64,000 nt of DNA from Metallyticus violacea (lineage: Eukaryota; Arthropoda; Insecta; Mantodea; Metallyticidae): positions 11,196,501-11,260,500 of the forward strand of contig CM060841.1 of the NCBI GenBank assembly GCA_030762175.1, given 5' to 3'. Of the stretch, positions 33,786 through 45,549 are shown piece by piece (position 1 is the stretch's first letter; each line of letters starts with the position of its first letter). The position numbers and the translations under genes are program-made. Under the pieces are notes generated by a model. It made no database searches. It was given only the letters and a program-made list of their open reading frames with translations, and was not told where the DNA came from.

Positions 33786-34172
33786 TGTTCACACTAACTC
33801 CACTTATTTATACAACATTAGGACATATTTCAGAGGCAATCACTCCTATCATCAGCTTCTGGATGTGGTGGCTGGATCCCAAGGTATTTGTGTGCTTCTG
33901 GTAGTCTCTGGTAATTTTAGTAGGAACTTGCCGAGTTCATCACTAGGTGGAACATCAAAATTCACCCACTGATGAATTCGGTGAGTTTCTTTTCAAACTA
34001 TCAAAGACTGCCAGAAGCACCTTGGGATGCAACCACCACATCAAGAAAGAGTAGTCTATCAACAGCTGATGATGAAAGCGACTGCCTCCAAAACATATCC
34101 TAATACTGTATAAGAAGGTGGAGTTAGTGTTAATATATTACCACTCCATTGTCTATGGCTTCATAAGTACAA
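33786..34172. mobile_element. Palindromic PLE, third family
   Basis: The left arm (33791-33965) is antisense to the right arm (about 33965-34135). Mirrored blocks: actaactccactt, ttaggacatat, the hammerhead, ccagaagcacctt/aaggtatttgtgtgcttctgg, and gatgaattcggtgag. It ends with a variant of the PLE tail (ccactccattgtctatggct) at 34141-34170. Related to the single - element at 45550-46510. No clear duplication found. Confidence 0.8.
33815..33862 (-). ncRNA. Hammerhead ribozyme, PLE family 3, left arm
   Basis: On -: CTGATGA (33855-33849), a diverged stem II (AGGAGtgattgCCTCT), GAAAT (33831-33827), then ATGTCC with GTC at 33824-33822. The right-arm copy (CTGATGA at 34066-34072) has AAAAC and is more decayed. 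Confidence 0.6.
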
Positions 34173-37153
34173 TTTAATAACTGAACGGTGCTTCTCTCAA
34201 CCTTATGTGAGCAGTACCATGGGCTCTTTGCCATTGGCTGATGGGCACAAAACCACTTTTCGTGATACAAAATTAGTTTATTGTTTAAAATATAATTTAT
34301 TATTATAAATATATATTTAAAGAATCTCAGGAAATTTTCGTTTTTATTAACATATGAAGTATGATGGATGATAGTGTTGATGCATCCAGTTTAACACATC
34401 ATTGTAAACGAGATGGGAGATTCTTCTCAGGTTAATCATTAAAGCTTGTTTTATTATAACATGAGCACATGCTACTGCATTTGCTTGTTACTCAAGGTTG
34501 CTCAGTGGAAGAGAACACAAAGTCTTCAGTTTGTTTTTAAAGTTTGCTAGTCTAGATTATAACTTTATTATAAGTTTACATACTTCCAAAGCTTTACTGC
34601 ATGTTTTTTCATATTCCTATCATCTGTTAGAGCTTCCCTTGTGCTTGGCAAACCAATACCTATTTCCCATTAGGGCAAAGGAATGGGGAAGGATAGTCCA
34701 GGTAAAGTAAGGAGAAACAGAGATTAATTACAGAACTGCTGCTATTCTGTAAATTCCAATTACAAAAAGTCACACAACACAGAAATGACTGTAATTCTTG
34801 GATTACAATCACTCTGTAAGATTTTAATTTTAGCATTCAGTAACTCTATGGGGTGAGCTTTTTGAGAAATCTTATTTCTTGTGACATAAAATCTAGAGGT
34901 TTCTTTGCAGAATGTTATAATATTTCTGAATTTTTTTTTATGGTTACTTATTGTTGCTTTGACTGCATTAGTCTTCTCACAACATTTGTATAGTGAACAT
35001 GAATATTGTAGGTGTATGTCTGTAGCTATGAATGGAACGAATTAATGGTGGCACAAATGAGCTTGGAGTCCTTGGCATCTTAAAGTTGATGCATTCCCTT
35101 TCTTAGGATAAAGAAAAACTCTGGGGAAAAAAAAAAAAAAAAATACCTTACCCAGAAAGCTTGACCTGACCAGGAATCAAACTCAGAAACTCCAGATTTC
35201 TGCAGTTTTATCAGATCTGTTACAACACAATTTTCTTTAAGAATTCTATAATTTATCAATCCTGTTTCCCTGAATCTAGCAACAAGATTTCTTACAGTTT
35301 TTCTATGTGGTACTGGAAAACATCAGGAAATTTTTCTGTAAATTTCCTACACACTGCTCCACAAGGCTATGTATTCATATAAGTGTCATACACAAATATT
35401 CTCTCTAGTGTTAATATATGGGGTAACATTTCTATACACTATATTTAATTCATTCACAATAAAGTCATTTGCACATTAAGAGCAGTTAATGCACTGCAAG
35501 CACAATACCAATTAATTTTGTAACAGAGCTAACTTAATACCTGAAATATGATCCTGATCAGCCAGACTACAGATTGATAAAGCCAAAAATTTTGTCAGTC
35601 ATTTGGCCATTGTAGCTTGAATTGATGATAGATGGCTGACTGGTATGCATAGTATTCAATATTGGGCTCTTTCTGTTACCATGCTGAATGAAAGATATAA
35701 GTAGTTTGGTTAGCATTAGGAAGTAAGGGAGCATTGTTAGCTGGAAGCATCAAGAGAATGAATGTGCATAGGTCTTTAATAACACTGCTGTCTTTTAGAA
35801 ACTATATTACTTTATAGTGGCAGTTTTGGTTAAGTACATATCTCATTCAGTACTATAACAAAAAAGTAACTAGTATTGAAATAACACATCACAAAAGTCT
35901 ATAATTCCAATTAGAAATGTGTAATGCAATAAGCATAAAATAGCATTTAGTTATTACCAGCACGATAAAAATATGCAAACCCCATTTATGAGAATTGCTG
36001 ATTGTAGAGGCCACTAAAGTAGCTATTAAATTGCTTACTCTTCTTTACCGAAAAAGATTCAAAGACCCTAATAAATGAATCAATAAAACTAAATATTTTG
36101 CTCTATAAGCCATTAAAATTAATTTAGACACTGAAATTGAAGAAATAACATTGATATTGAAAATATATTTGGTGCTGAAGGATGAAAATTATTAAGCTTA
36201 ATTTAAGTATTTAAACATAATTTGCTATTTTAAAAATTGATTTTGTAAAAATTGTATGAATCTAGCATTCAAACTCATTCACAATCAGTTATTTTTATTT
36301 TTCCCTCTTCCTAAGTTTAAAGTGACATCTTCCAGAATTAAGCTGGCATTGCAGTGGCAGAGTTGTAGTAGTTGTAAGCATGCAGATAAAGGCTTAAGAC
36401 TACTCCATAGAAGCATGTCGATAGTCTAGCACAAACCTCGTCTACATTTGAAGAGGTGCATGCAAGCAATATTAGCTCATCAAATATATTTGCTAATTAC
36501 TGTGCTTATGCTAATGTGTTTTCACAGGTAATTAACAATTTCAAGCAATAATTATAACTCCAAGCAGACTTTTACTTGCCTTTTAAATGTATTTAGTTTT
36601 TTTTTTTTTTTTTTTTTCTCCCCAGCTGGTATTTTATACCATTAACAATTTGTTCCACTTCCTTGCTAAGTATTACTGTTCCTTGTGTACAAAATTTGTA
36701 GTTCCTGTTACTCTGTAATTATTAAATTTGAAGCAAGGAAAATTTTTAAAATGCTTTTAAATGCAATATAAAATATATCAAAACATATTTAAATAGATAT
36801 TTGTTATTTTTAGCCTATTGCTCATGTTGCATAGTATCATACAGGAATTAATATAAAAGAAAATGAAAGTAATTGCTTAATCACCTGTCAAAAATGCATT
36901 ATCATTTTCCAATGATTTTCCAGTGCTAAAAGAAAAATATACGAGTCTCTTCAATATTTCAAAGAAAGCTGTACTCCAAAAATTAACCACTTATAATCCA
37001 CAAATGTTCTACAACTACTCCATTTCTCCATAATAAATACAAGTGTTATATTTGAAGCAATTCTTTATAGATAAATAAAAAAGGACATCATTTGCAGTGA
37101 AGCATTGCTGCATCACTTTGCTAGTTCTATATAGCCGTATTACACATTTATGT

Positions 37154-37891
37154 TCACATTTGTTCCAGTTCTTTATATGAATAATGTAAATCCCAGGCAC
37201 TAGCCACAGCAGATTTATCTTTCATTTCAATTGCAGGAGCCCACGTAGCTCTGTTTTTCATCATGCTATAATCAGTTTGCACTTCTGCTGTTTTGATATT
37301 TCTATATCTACCTTTTCCTATTGTTATGTAGTCATAATATTCATTGTCTGATTCTGCTGAATCAGCTTCCTCTGTGCCCTCATTCACATTTATTGTTGGG
37401 AGGTCAAAAAGGAAAAATGTTGGAGTTTCCTGAAGAGTAATGGTAATATCTGGAGGTGGAGGAGTTTCTGGTGCCTCTGACTCTCTCAGAGCTTCTTCCT
37501 GAAGGTATAACAACTTTTCTGGAAGAGAAAGCACTGCTGTACCTTCTAAAGAAGATTCACTTTCATTGTCAAATACCAATTTTTTTAATTCCTCATCTGT
37601 AAGAGGTTCTACATTACTGAACTGTGATGTTGTTTCTTTTCTAACTTGTATACTTGATACAGTTTTAGAATGAGTGTCAATATCTGACGCTTTTGATAAA
37701 ATAATGGTTGATTCTCCATCATTTTTAGAACTCTCATAGTTATAAAACAAAGGTTTTGGAGTTACATCAGTCCCATTTAAGGTTAGCTTAAGTGAAGCCC
37801 TTTTTCTCAGCAATGGATGAATATTCATGTAATCACCAGGTATTTCATGCAAGGCAAAGCCTTTTAATACACCCTGTCCTTGTGACTGCAT
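37154..37891 (-). CDS. DNAI4/WDR78-like axonemal dynein intermediate chain, N-terminal frame
   Basis: An uninterrupted 245-codon frame. A TAA lies directly before the ATG in the same frame, so this ATG is the start. The protein is acidic and has a GTDVTPKPLFYNYE motif (about residues 40-53), ETPTFFLFDLPTINV (about 155-169), KTAEVQTDY and ATWAPAIEMKDKSAVASAWD near the end. From memory of the family, the DVTPxPL, ETPTxxLxDxPS, (E)VQT and AxAWDLxxSY blocks occur in order in the N-terminal region of DNAI4 (WDR78), part of the ciliary/flagellar inner-arm dynein. The WD40 half is not found; the frame ends LEQM-stop, or splices at a possible AT|GTGAAC donor just before it. The start codon is 51 bp beyond SELENOM exon 2. 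Confidence 0.65.
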   Translation of the reverse strand: MQSQGQGVLKGFALHEIPGDYMNIHPLLRKRASLKLTLNGTDVTPKPLFYNYESSKNDGESTIILSKASDIDTHSKTVSSIQVRKETTSQFSNVEPLTDEELKKLVFDNESESSLEGTAVLSLPEKLLYLQEEALRESEAPETPPPPDITITLQETPTFFLFDLPTINVNEGTEEADSAESDNEYYDYITIGKGRYRNIKTAEVQTDYSMMKNRATWAPAIEMKDKSAVASAWDLHYSYKELEQM

Positions 37892-37942
37892 TTACGCTAT
37901 AAACGGGGAACAAATAAATTAAGTGCTAATAACCAAGGATAC

Positions 37943-38013
37943 AAAAGAGGTACATCTTCATAAATGAATTTCTTCACTTCTGGAAGGCGATTTAGCTGGC
38001 AACCACTGCAGCT
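37943..38013 (-). CDS. SELENOM: Selenoprotein M homologue (Cys form), exon 2 with redox motif
   Basis: On -, acceptor after a T-rich tract ending ATTTTAG (38014); the donor must be GTATCC at 37942, because it is the one that joins in frame to exon 3. Encodes SCSGCQLNRLPEVKKFIYED then VPL. CSGC corresponds to the CxxU redox motif of vertebrate SELENOM; the second position is an ordinary TGC cysteine codon, so no SECIS element is needed. QLNRLxEVKxF is diagnostic. If intron 2 is retained the frame stops after about 15 more codons (TAG at 37899-37897). Confidence 0.92.
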
Positions 38014-38539
38014 CTAAAATAAAAAAAAAGAAACATTAACCCATTCCAAAAAGTTTATGAATATTAACAATAAAACACCTTCATATTTTTATTTGACCTT
38101 AGAGAAATATTACTTTTGCTAAATTATAACCGTGCCATTCTTTCTTTTCATTTATTTTAACATTTTAACTGGTACTAGATGCTTTGTTTAAAATACTAAA
38201 CCAAACGCACACAGTGACTTATTCATCGGATAAATATTGTCAGGTTATCAAATTACTTGATGTATTGGCAAGGTTAGACTGTTTTCATCATTGCATGTTT
38301 AATAATTTGGAAATAGACTATATCAGACGGATTTCATGCACCGATGGGCTAGAGAAATTAATACAATATTATTAATTAACATAAGTTTACAGTCTTCCAT
38401 AACTACAGTGGTATTTATCGTGTTTCATTGCATATTTCTTGGACAATTTGTATCCAACTCGCTATATATGTGTTCAATTGCCTCATAAAAATATTTAAAG
38501 CAAAAAATATTTTCATGTTAAAAAGTTTATTCTTTTTAC
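38014..38539 (-). other. SELENOM intron 1
   Basis: 526 bp, AT-rich, bounded by GTAAAA and ATTTTAG on -. The + frame at 38184-38375 is not recognised. Confidence 0.85.
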
Positions 38540-38644
38540 CTCTATCCTAGCTGTATTGACAGTTTCATCCACAGCTTCTGTTTGTATTTTATCAATCACC
38601 AAACTAAATATTATCAAAACACTTAGCCACCAATAAGGTGCCAT
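38540..38644 (-). CDS. SELENOM: Selenoprotein M homologue (Cys form), exon 1 with signal peptide
   Basis: On -, ATG at 38644-38642, then MAPYWWLSVLIIFSLVIDKI and QTEAVDETVNTARIE, donor GTAAAA at 38539. The first ~22 residues form a hydrophobic signal peptide, fitting an ER-luminal thiol oxidoreductase. ARIE joins exon 2 SCSGC to give the ARxExCxGx motif of the family. The full protein is 119 residues from four exons (105, 71, 70 and 114 nt) with matching phases, a little shorter than vertebrate SELENOM. Family role: ER redox and calcium homeostasis. The gene shares its 5' region with PRPF19. Confidence 0.92.
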
Positions 38645-38853
38645 ATTGAATTGACCGGACCGGGATCTAGGAAATCAAGTTATTGTATAAAAAGTATATA
38701 ATTATTAATTTAAAATCAATCACAAACTTAAATTATTTTAGGATGAAAGTTAATGGTGCAATATTAAGCCATGATTGGTAATAATATTTCACATATTAGT
38801 GCATAGTTTGATATTTTTCTCCGAGTTGAATTTACAAGAACTGGAAATAAAAC
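38645..38853. promoter_or_regulatory. Bidirectional promoter region PRPF19 / SELENOM
   Basis: Only 209 bp separate the two start codons, which point away from each other. The region must contain both 5' UTRs (or first untranslated segments) and the core promoters. It holds a GC-rich patch (gaccggaccgggatc at 38653-38667) in otherwise AT-rich sequence; no TATA box is placed convincingly. Confidence 0.7.
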
Positions 38854-38872
38854 ATGGCGCTGTGTTGTGCAA
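38854..38872 (+). CDS. PRPF19: PRPF19 pre-mRNA-processing factor 19, exon 1
   Basis: ATG at 38854, encoding MALCCA plus one base, then a consensus donor GTGAGT at 38873. Joined to exon 2 the start reads [20 protein letters not shown], matching the PRPF19 N-terminus, where a six-codon first exon before [14 protein letters not shown] is expected. PRPF19 is a homotetrameric U-box E3 ubiquitin ligase at the core of the NTC/Prp19 spliceosome complex, also active in DNA repair. Intron 1 is 14 kb. Confidence 0.88.
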
Positions 38873-40594
38873 GTGAGTAGTTTTCTAATGTTACATGATA
38901 TAGTACATATTCATTTTGCTTCTTTTTGTTAAAATTAAATAGCTTAAGTATGTCGTTCGTGTATTAGATTATCTTAGAAAACAATGTACACGAAAAATTA
39001 ATTTTGAAACAATTTATATTTACCGGCGTTCTTCTCAAATTTTGGATTGATTAGCCAATATCACTAAAGACTTTGATTTATTGTATATTTTTCCCTGGCT
39101 TTCCAGACAGTCCTGAAATTTTATACCTGCTCATATCTTTGCATTTCTACCGATGATTTATTTAACATGGGCCCTCGTTATCGTGCTATCTGGTCTGAGG
39201 ACAATTGCTTCTGCATACATAGATGCTCGCAAGGCAGTCGCGACTAATTTCCATTCAATAAAGAGTGCATGCAGATTTTCTTTGCTTGGTTTGAATGTCC
39301 TGACCTGTCCCTTTCCCCCCCCCTTTTTTTTTTTAACCTTGGATCATGAACTCGTACACATAGGCTATTGATGCTTTCCTTTAGTTCTTCTTATCTGTAT
39401 ATATGTATATTTTTGTAACATTGCCTTAACTATCAGTCATTTCTGTTAAAGTTGTGTTATTGAGATCGAGCTCAGAGAATCTCCTTGAAAGACTCCATAA
39501 TTGTTTAACATGGGTTGACCTTCCTATGTTATTATCAGGGACAAGTATTTTATGGTTTAATAATCCCTATAATATGTATGCATTTAAAACTTCCATAATA
39601 TGCACATAAATATACCCATATGAAAAGTATTAAGACATATTGACATAAAATAAAAATTTAACATAATTTTATGTAATCTTTCCAAGAATAAAAATACTGT
39701 GGAAACCATATAAATTATTTAACTCATCAAAATGTATCTTTAATATTGAAGAGTTTAAATTATTTTCCTTAAAAATGAACACTAAAAAACCACAATAATA
39801 ATGGTACTAACATTTTTAGTTCTTCACGTTCTCAATTTATTTTCTGTTGCAGTTTACGACACCAAACATTTAAAGTTTTCCATAGTTAGCCACTTCTTAT
39901 TGCTTGTTAAGATATCCTTATAGCAGGAAAACTTATGAATGCACATACAAAAGCTGCAATTTGATTTATGTGGTGTTTCAATAGGCAGTTCGGAACATTT
40001 CCATACTAAAATTTCTTCAGTCTTACATGTTTGATATAATTATGGGTTTTTTTTGGAAGAATACTATGTACTTTTTCCTTCACTACATTACCAACACTTC
40101 CAGGTATTGAGTTTAATTTGGAGTCTGATTATGAAGTACATAAATGACTGGCACAATGTAATACTGTGGGCTTCCAAAAAAATAATAGCGGAAGGAAGAT
40201 GAGAGAAATGTTCAGATATGTAAGAAAGGTTAGTTCTACTTCTGTGTGCAGTAGCAATTTAACTGATGAATAATTTGGATCAAATGTATTCCTGTTTCCA
40301 AATGTTGGGTGTAATATAGAGTTGCATATAACTATGTTCTCCAGCACATTAAAAGTGTTCTGGAAGTAACATTTGGTGCTGCTGCTTGCAATGCACATAT
40401 TGTATAGGGCACCTTAAAAATACTTTCTTTACAGAGGATATCAGCTTATCTACAAGCTGGAAATTTGGCGAATTGCTTCTGCAGCTGGATGAACCCATAG
40501 GCAAGACAAGTGAAATGCGTCATATTTGGAAATATAACTTTAAAGAGCAATGCCAGCTTTGATCATATAGCTTGGAGCATCAGTCACAAAGGAA

Positions 40595-40872
40595 TGAATA
40601 GTGTTTAACGCCCGTTTTTGCTACAGAAGCACCATAGGCAATAGATACTGATTATAAATGAGATGAAATGATATATTGGGAAAGGATTTATTTGTAAGAA
40701 AGGAATCGTTCCAGGCCTAAGTTTAGGGCACCTCCCTGGCATTTGCCATTTATGAGGACTGAGGAAAATCTGGAAAAAACCTCAGTCAGGGAGGGCGGTC
40801 CTGGCGGGATTCGAACCCTAGACCTCCCGCTTACAAGTCTGTGCCTTAACAACCTCGGCACCTGTGGCGGTT
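40595..40872 (-). mobile_element. SINE family B
   Basis: Antisense copy. On - the head reads gccacaggtgccgaggttgt, the B box GGTTCGAATCC lies near 40808, and the body contains ATTTGCCATTTATGAGGACT on +. Duplication atcagtcacaaaggaat (about 40579) against atcagtcacaaagaat (40873-40888). The + frame here is in SINE sequence. Confidence 0.9.
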
Positions 40873-42237
40873 ATCAGTCACAAAGAATAATACAGTTCAT
40901 TGAATACCACCTGGCCATAGCAAATTCATGGAATCTATAAAATATTTGGAATCAAAAGAACTACTTGTAGCTTCAAGTTCTGTTCGCAATGAGAAATGGG
41001 ATGATTGGTTCATTTTTATGGAGAGATCGAACTATGAAATTTGCAATAAACCGTCCTTCCCTGTCTTATGTTTCATTGATTGACACCCATACAAAAATAT
41101 TTTAAATCTGTTCTCTAATATTTTCAATTATAAGATTGTAACACAGTATGACATAATTTTTAAAGAGTAGATTGGTCCAGCAATTTTCGATCAGGTACAG
41201 TTTTAGAGGATTTAAGTTTAATATTTATCTTTTTGTGTGTTATATTTAAACATTGAAGCTCAAGAAAATGTTCCAACTAACTGTTTTCTCACGAGCTGTA
41301 CAATACAAAATTGTGCATATCTGCCTCAAATTTGTGTTGATATCCCTGTAACCTAGCTTTGTCGCATGATTACATGAAAACAAAGCCTTCACCATATACC
41401 AGCACCACACCACTGAATTGCATGACCTGAAGTTTCAACTGAGAATTATTACAAACCTACAGGATTAATTTCAGAATTGAATTTCTAAAACTATTAACAG
41501 GTGAATATTTTGAAATCATTTTCTTTGTGTAAATTAGTAGATAGCATTTTTATAAATCTTAAGTGATATTAATCTGTAAAATTTGAACTAAATTTAATAC
41601 TACATAAAGTATAGCTGCCAACTTGGTTCTGAGAACTCTCTAATAGCCACCTTCATACCGTGAGGGAACGGCTAAGACCAGATAATGCAGGGATTCACCA
41701 ATGTGAACATGACGTATTGATTGCGTTGCATGTGAGCTACCAGCAGTTTTGCCAAGTTTCAAGACTTACTCAATGGCTCATAATATTCAGAAATATCGTA
41801 TTTGTAAGTCAAATATGAAGATAAAATAATTCAAATAAAGATATATTTATGAAATACACATGTAAAACAAGCAAATAAGCAGCATAATTTACAAACAACT
41901 GAAATATGATGCTTATTAACGAAACAGGTAAAATATGCATTATATGTAACATATAAAAAATATTGTTTAAATTGTTGGAAATTTAGTAATTATCTCATGC
42001 TTTCTGACAGAAGAGAACTGTGCATTTGCTTTAAAATCGTGTTCCTAGTTATTATCCATTGTAATAATAATATTCATATTCATAATAATGAATTTAAGTT
42101 TTGCTTTAATGATTGGTGTGAGGTAATTTTCATGTTCAGTCATTTTTGCAGTTTTTTGTTTTATGTTATCTGAACAAATAAGTAAGACTTTTCTATAGGC
42201 ATGCACTCTCTCTCTTGTTGTGTCATTTATTCTGTAG

Positions 42238-42756
42238 ATTTGCAACAAATTGTAGTATCGACCTGCCTTTTCAAAACCCAAACTTTTCTTCAAGATATGC
42301 TGATTTACTTCCTCAATCAGTCTGTCTGTCGATAATCACTTTCTGAGGAGTTTAAATATTGCACTTTCCAATACAATAACTTTGTAAAACCTTTTATTTT
42401 ATATGCATATTTATCAAAGAGATTGAACAATATTTCTACAACTGTGGTGTGAAGTCTCATGGGTGTTTATTTAAATTTACAACAAATTGTAGTATCAACC
42501 TGCCTTTTCAAAACCCGACTTTTCTTCAAAATATGCTGATTTACTTCCTCAATCAGTCTGACTGTAGATAATCACTTTCTGAGGAGTTTAAATATTGTAC
42601 TTTAAAGTACAATGACTTTGTATAACCTTTTATTTTATATGTAAATTTGGTGATGAAGAATTTCCATTTCCTGGAGAGTCATTTGCATCTGCATATTTAT
42701 CAAAAAGATTGAACAATATTTCTACAAATGTGGTGTAAAGTCTCATAGATGTTTAT
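42238..42756. repeat. Imperfect tandem duplication (about 230-275 bp units)
   Basis: caacaaattgtagtatcgac ... cagtctgtctgt ... gtttat (42240-42468) is repeated at about 42480-42755 with point changes and a 45-bp insertion in the second copy (gtgatgaagaatttccattt...). Confidence 0.85.
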
Positions 42757-43406
42757 TATGTATGCTCTCATGTCTTAGTTATAGGGCAGAGAAGTGTTTA
42801 ACAATTTCCACAATTCTTTGGCTCTCCTGTTTTACTCTTAACCTCTTCCCCAACATGGGCATGCACAAACATCAAAATTAATGGGCTCCAGTGATAATAA
42901 CATGTATAGACATCCTGCATGCGTGTAAAAACTAATGTTTTTAAAATATTCTCTATATTACTCTTTTTCCACGAAACGAAATAAATTATATAAATTATAC
43001 AATACAAAAGTAGCAAAGTATATGATATACCTGAAAGTTTGGGTAGTACATGAGGCCAATCTCTACAAACTACAAATCACATTTGTTTCCATGTATATTC
43101 CCCTTTTCATAATACCATACACTTTGAAATTCATGCAACTTTTTGGCTGTGGACGAGTTCCTTTTAGGAGAGTGTTTTCCTGTTTATCTAAAGGTGACAT
43201 GTTTGGTGGGTTTTCTACCCCTCTGTATGCTCAGGCATCTGAATGTTGTTGTCACCAATTAAAGCTGCAAGATATTGATAATCGTAAATCCAAGTATGTC
43301 ATCAGTTTTGTGTGCATTTAGAACTTTCCAAATAACCCAGCAATTGTAAATAGTAATGTCCAATATGTGAAAAAATAATTTCTTATGCCAAATCAACACT
43401 GTCCAT

Positions 43407-43657
43407 AGACCCAAGGTCATGGGTTCAATCCTGGCCAGGGTTGATGGATTTTTTTTCAAGTGTAAAAATCTTAAGTATGGCTTCCTTCAGAAGGGAACTA
43501 AAGCAAAGCTATGGGTCCCAGGTTGTAGATTTGCAGCACATAAAAACCTCAAGCCCAAAAGAAGAGGCCTGTGAACAAAATTTTCACGCCCTGAATTGAA
43601 TAGGACGCTGATGACCTGAGATTTAAAGAGCATCAAAAAAAGAGAAAAAGAGAGAGA
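43407..43657 (+). mobile_element. SINE family A, 5'-truncated
   Basis: Begins within the tRNA head (aaggtcatgggttcaatcct, B-box-like) and runs through the SINE A body to an A/G-rich tail. Duplication CACTGTCCAT (43397-43406) and CACAGTCCAT (43658-43667). Inserted in the piggyBac-like relic. Confidence 0.85.
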
Positions 43658-45549
43658 CACAGTCCATTGGCATATTATATTCCTTTATATCAAGCTTTAA
43701 AATGGTCATATTAGTGGGCATCCATTTTGTCTATATTAACCATCAGAATTTTGGAACCATATTTTGATAATGCTGTAAGCACCTTCTATCTTCCCAAGCA
43801 AAGTATATCAATGGTGGAAGCTAAAACATATGCATTTCCCTTCTGGTTCCTGTGTATTTACAACCTTTGGCAATCCAGTACAATTTGAACATATGGTTCC
43901 AATTGTGTTCATCATTCTGTTACATTAAGAATAGAATAACTTTGGTGAGCTGTACTAGTTATTTAAATTCACAGTTCTATACTGATCAAGAACAGATAGC
44001 ATGAGGTGCATTACTTTGGAGCCAGGCAATTCCATATCTTTGTCTCCTGTATTGTCAGCCCCAATATGAATCTAAATTCAGCTATAGTAGACATCCTATT
44101 TTACTTTCACAAAAATAAAAAAAAATTAGCAAGTGTAAACAGCCTCTTGTTCCTTGTGGAAGAGGAGGTGACAGAAACAAGAGTGTGAGCATACATGCTT
44201 GACCTGGAGCTTAGAAGATCAGTCACATTTAATAAACATTCTGGCTGTAAAAACCCCCACACAGAGCTGACAAAAGAATTTAGTTTAACTTGATAAGCAG
44301 CCTGAATCGGGTGAAAGTACTGTGTGAATGAATTGGAGCCTGCATTCAAAATAAAGGAAATATTAATGTTTTTCTACAACATGGAAAATTTAAATTTCCA
44401 GCCTATTTAAATGCCCATTGGCAAAGGGTAAAGAATTATTTATACATCTTTCTTGCTTCTGAATGGTGTAAATATTGATTTTTGCATTCTGTTCATGCCT
44501 TTGTAAAGGTGATTCAATATATTCCATCTCTCTTAATAGAACTTAACATTAAAACATGTTTACTGTTCTTTTCCTAAAAGGTATTTGGTCTGATTTTAGG
44601 ATAAGTTCTAATGAACCTGAGTACCCCTGCAATCTCTCCTTCTTTTCAGCTTCAAGGCAGCTGTTTCCAGTTTGGATACATTTAGATATCTTATATTTCA
44701 CTTCTTGGTGGCTATAGTTTGTTCTCTGTATACCTTTCAGTTTATACAGTTGTGATAAATGCCCTTAAGAGATCATTGTCTTCTTTGAAAATATCTCCTT
44801 AAGCATTGTTTTTGTCTTTAAATTTGCAATGACTAAGTCCTTTTATCATTGTGATTAATTTGGGCTACTTGGATTGTTTATTAGTTCAGAATTTTCTGCA
44901 GGAATTCCAATAGATTTTTTTTTGGGGGGGGGGGCATCTATTTTTGCAAGGACCTCACTTATACTTTCAACTAAAATTTTTGCAAAGAATTCCAGTTGAA
45001 AGTATCTGGCTATTATTTGAACATTTTTAGTTCTTACAACTTGGATGTTTGGCAGTTATATTTTACATATTTATTTCACTGCCTTCCAATTTTATGAATA
45101 TTGAAAACACCATTCTCAGTTGCCTTACTTTACCACTATTAAAGGAAGCTTAACATAGCAGTATGTGCTGCCACCAGGCCTTTCTGTTTCATATCAATTT
45201 GCAAGGATATGAACTCCTTAATAGCCATTATGGGTTTCTTAGAATAGAGGTTTCTCACCATACATACAACTGGGTGGTTAAGGTATGGAAGAACCCAGTT
45301 TTATTTCTCATTTTGGTACTGATGGAATCCTATGATAGATGACCATGTAAAGTGATGTATACCGAATTGTGATGATGTTTGTTAATAAATTTATTCATAA
45401 TAGCCATTATTATCTTTTTTCAATTAAGAAATATTAAATCTACATTAATAATCTTCCGCAAATGTCTATATTGGAATATTTATCATTATTAAAATTGCAC
45501 TTACAACTATAGAATGGAATGGTAATATATCCTGTTATAATTTATTAAA

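Larger units (their letters stand above)
32430..37942 (-). other. SELENOM intron 2 (5.5 kb)
   Basis: Contains two palindromic PLE insertions (33434-34180) and, at its 5' end, the 245-codon DNAI4-like frame. The rest, including 34180-37150, is AT-rich without a recognised gene; a weak tRNA-like B box (AGTTTGATTCCTG on -) near 35170-35185, next to a 17-A run, may mark an old SINE. Confidence 0.8.
42030..44350 (-). mobile_element. piggyBac-like transposase relic
   Basis: On -, decayed fragments in piggyBac order: TIGTICSNCTGLPK (about 43905-43865, the GTxRxNRxGLP motif), LDIKEYNMPMDC (about 43695-43660, the YNxxMGGVD motif) and WHKKLFFHILDITIYNCWVI (43395-43335, the conserved KKLFFHLLD block). 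A SINE splits the last two. The 3' part (42240-42755) carries an imperfect tandem duplication. Reading frames are broken throughout. Confidence 0.6.

Noticed and set aside
37015..37200. 61-codon - frame overlapping the DNAI4-like frame
   Set aside because: Different register, no motif; likely chance in the downstream intron or UTR.
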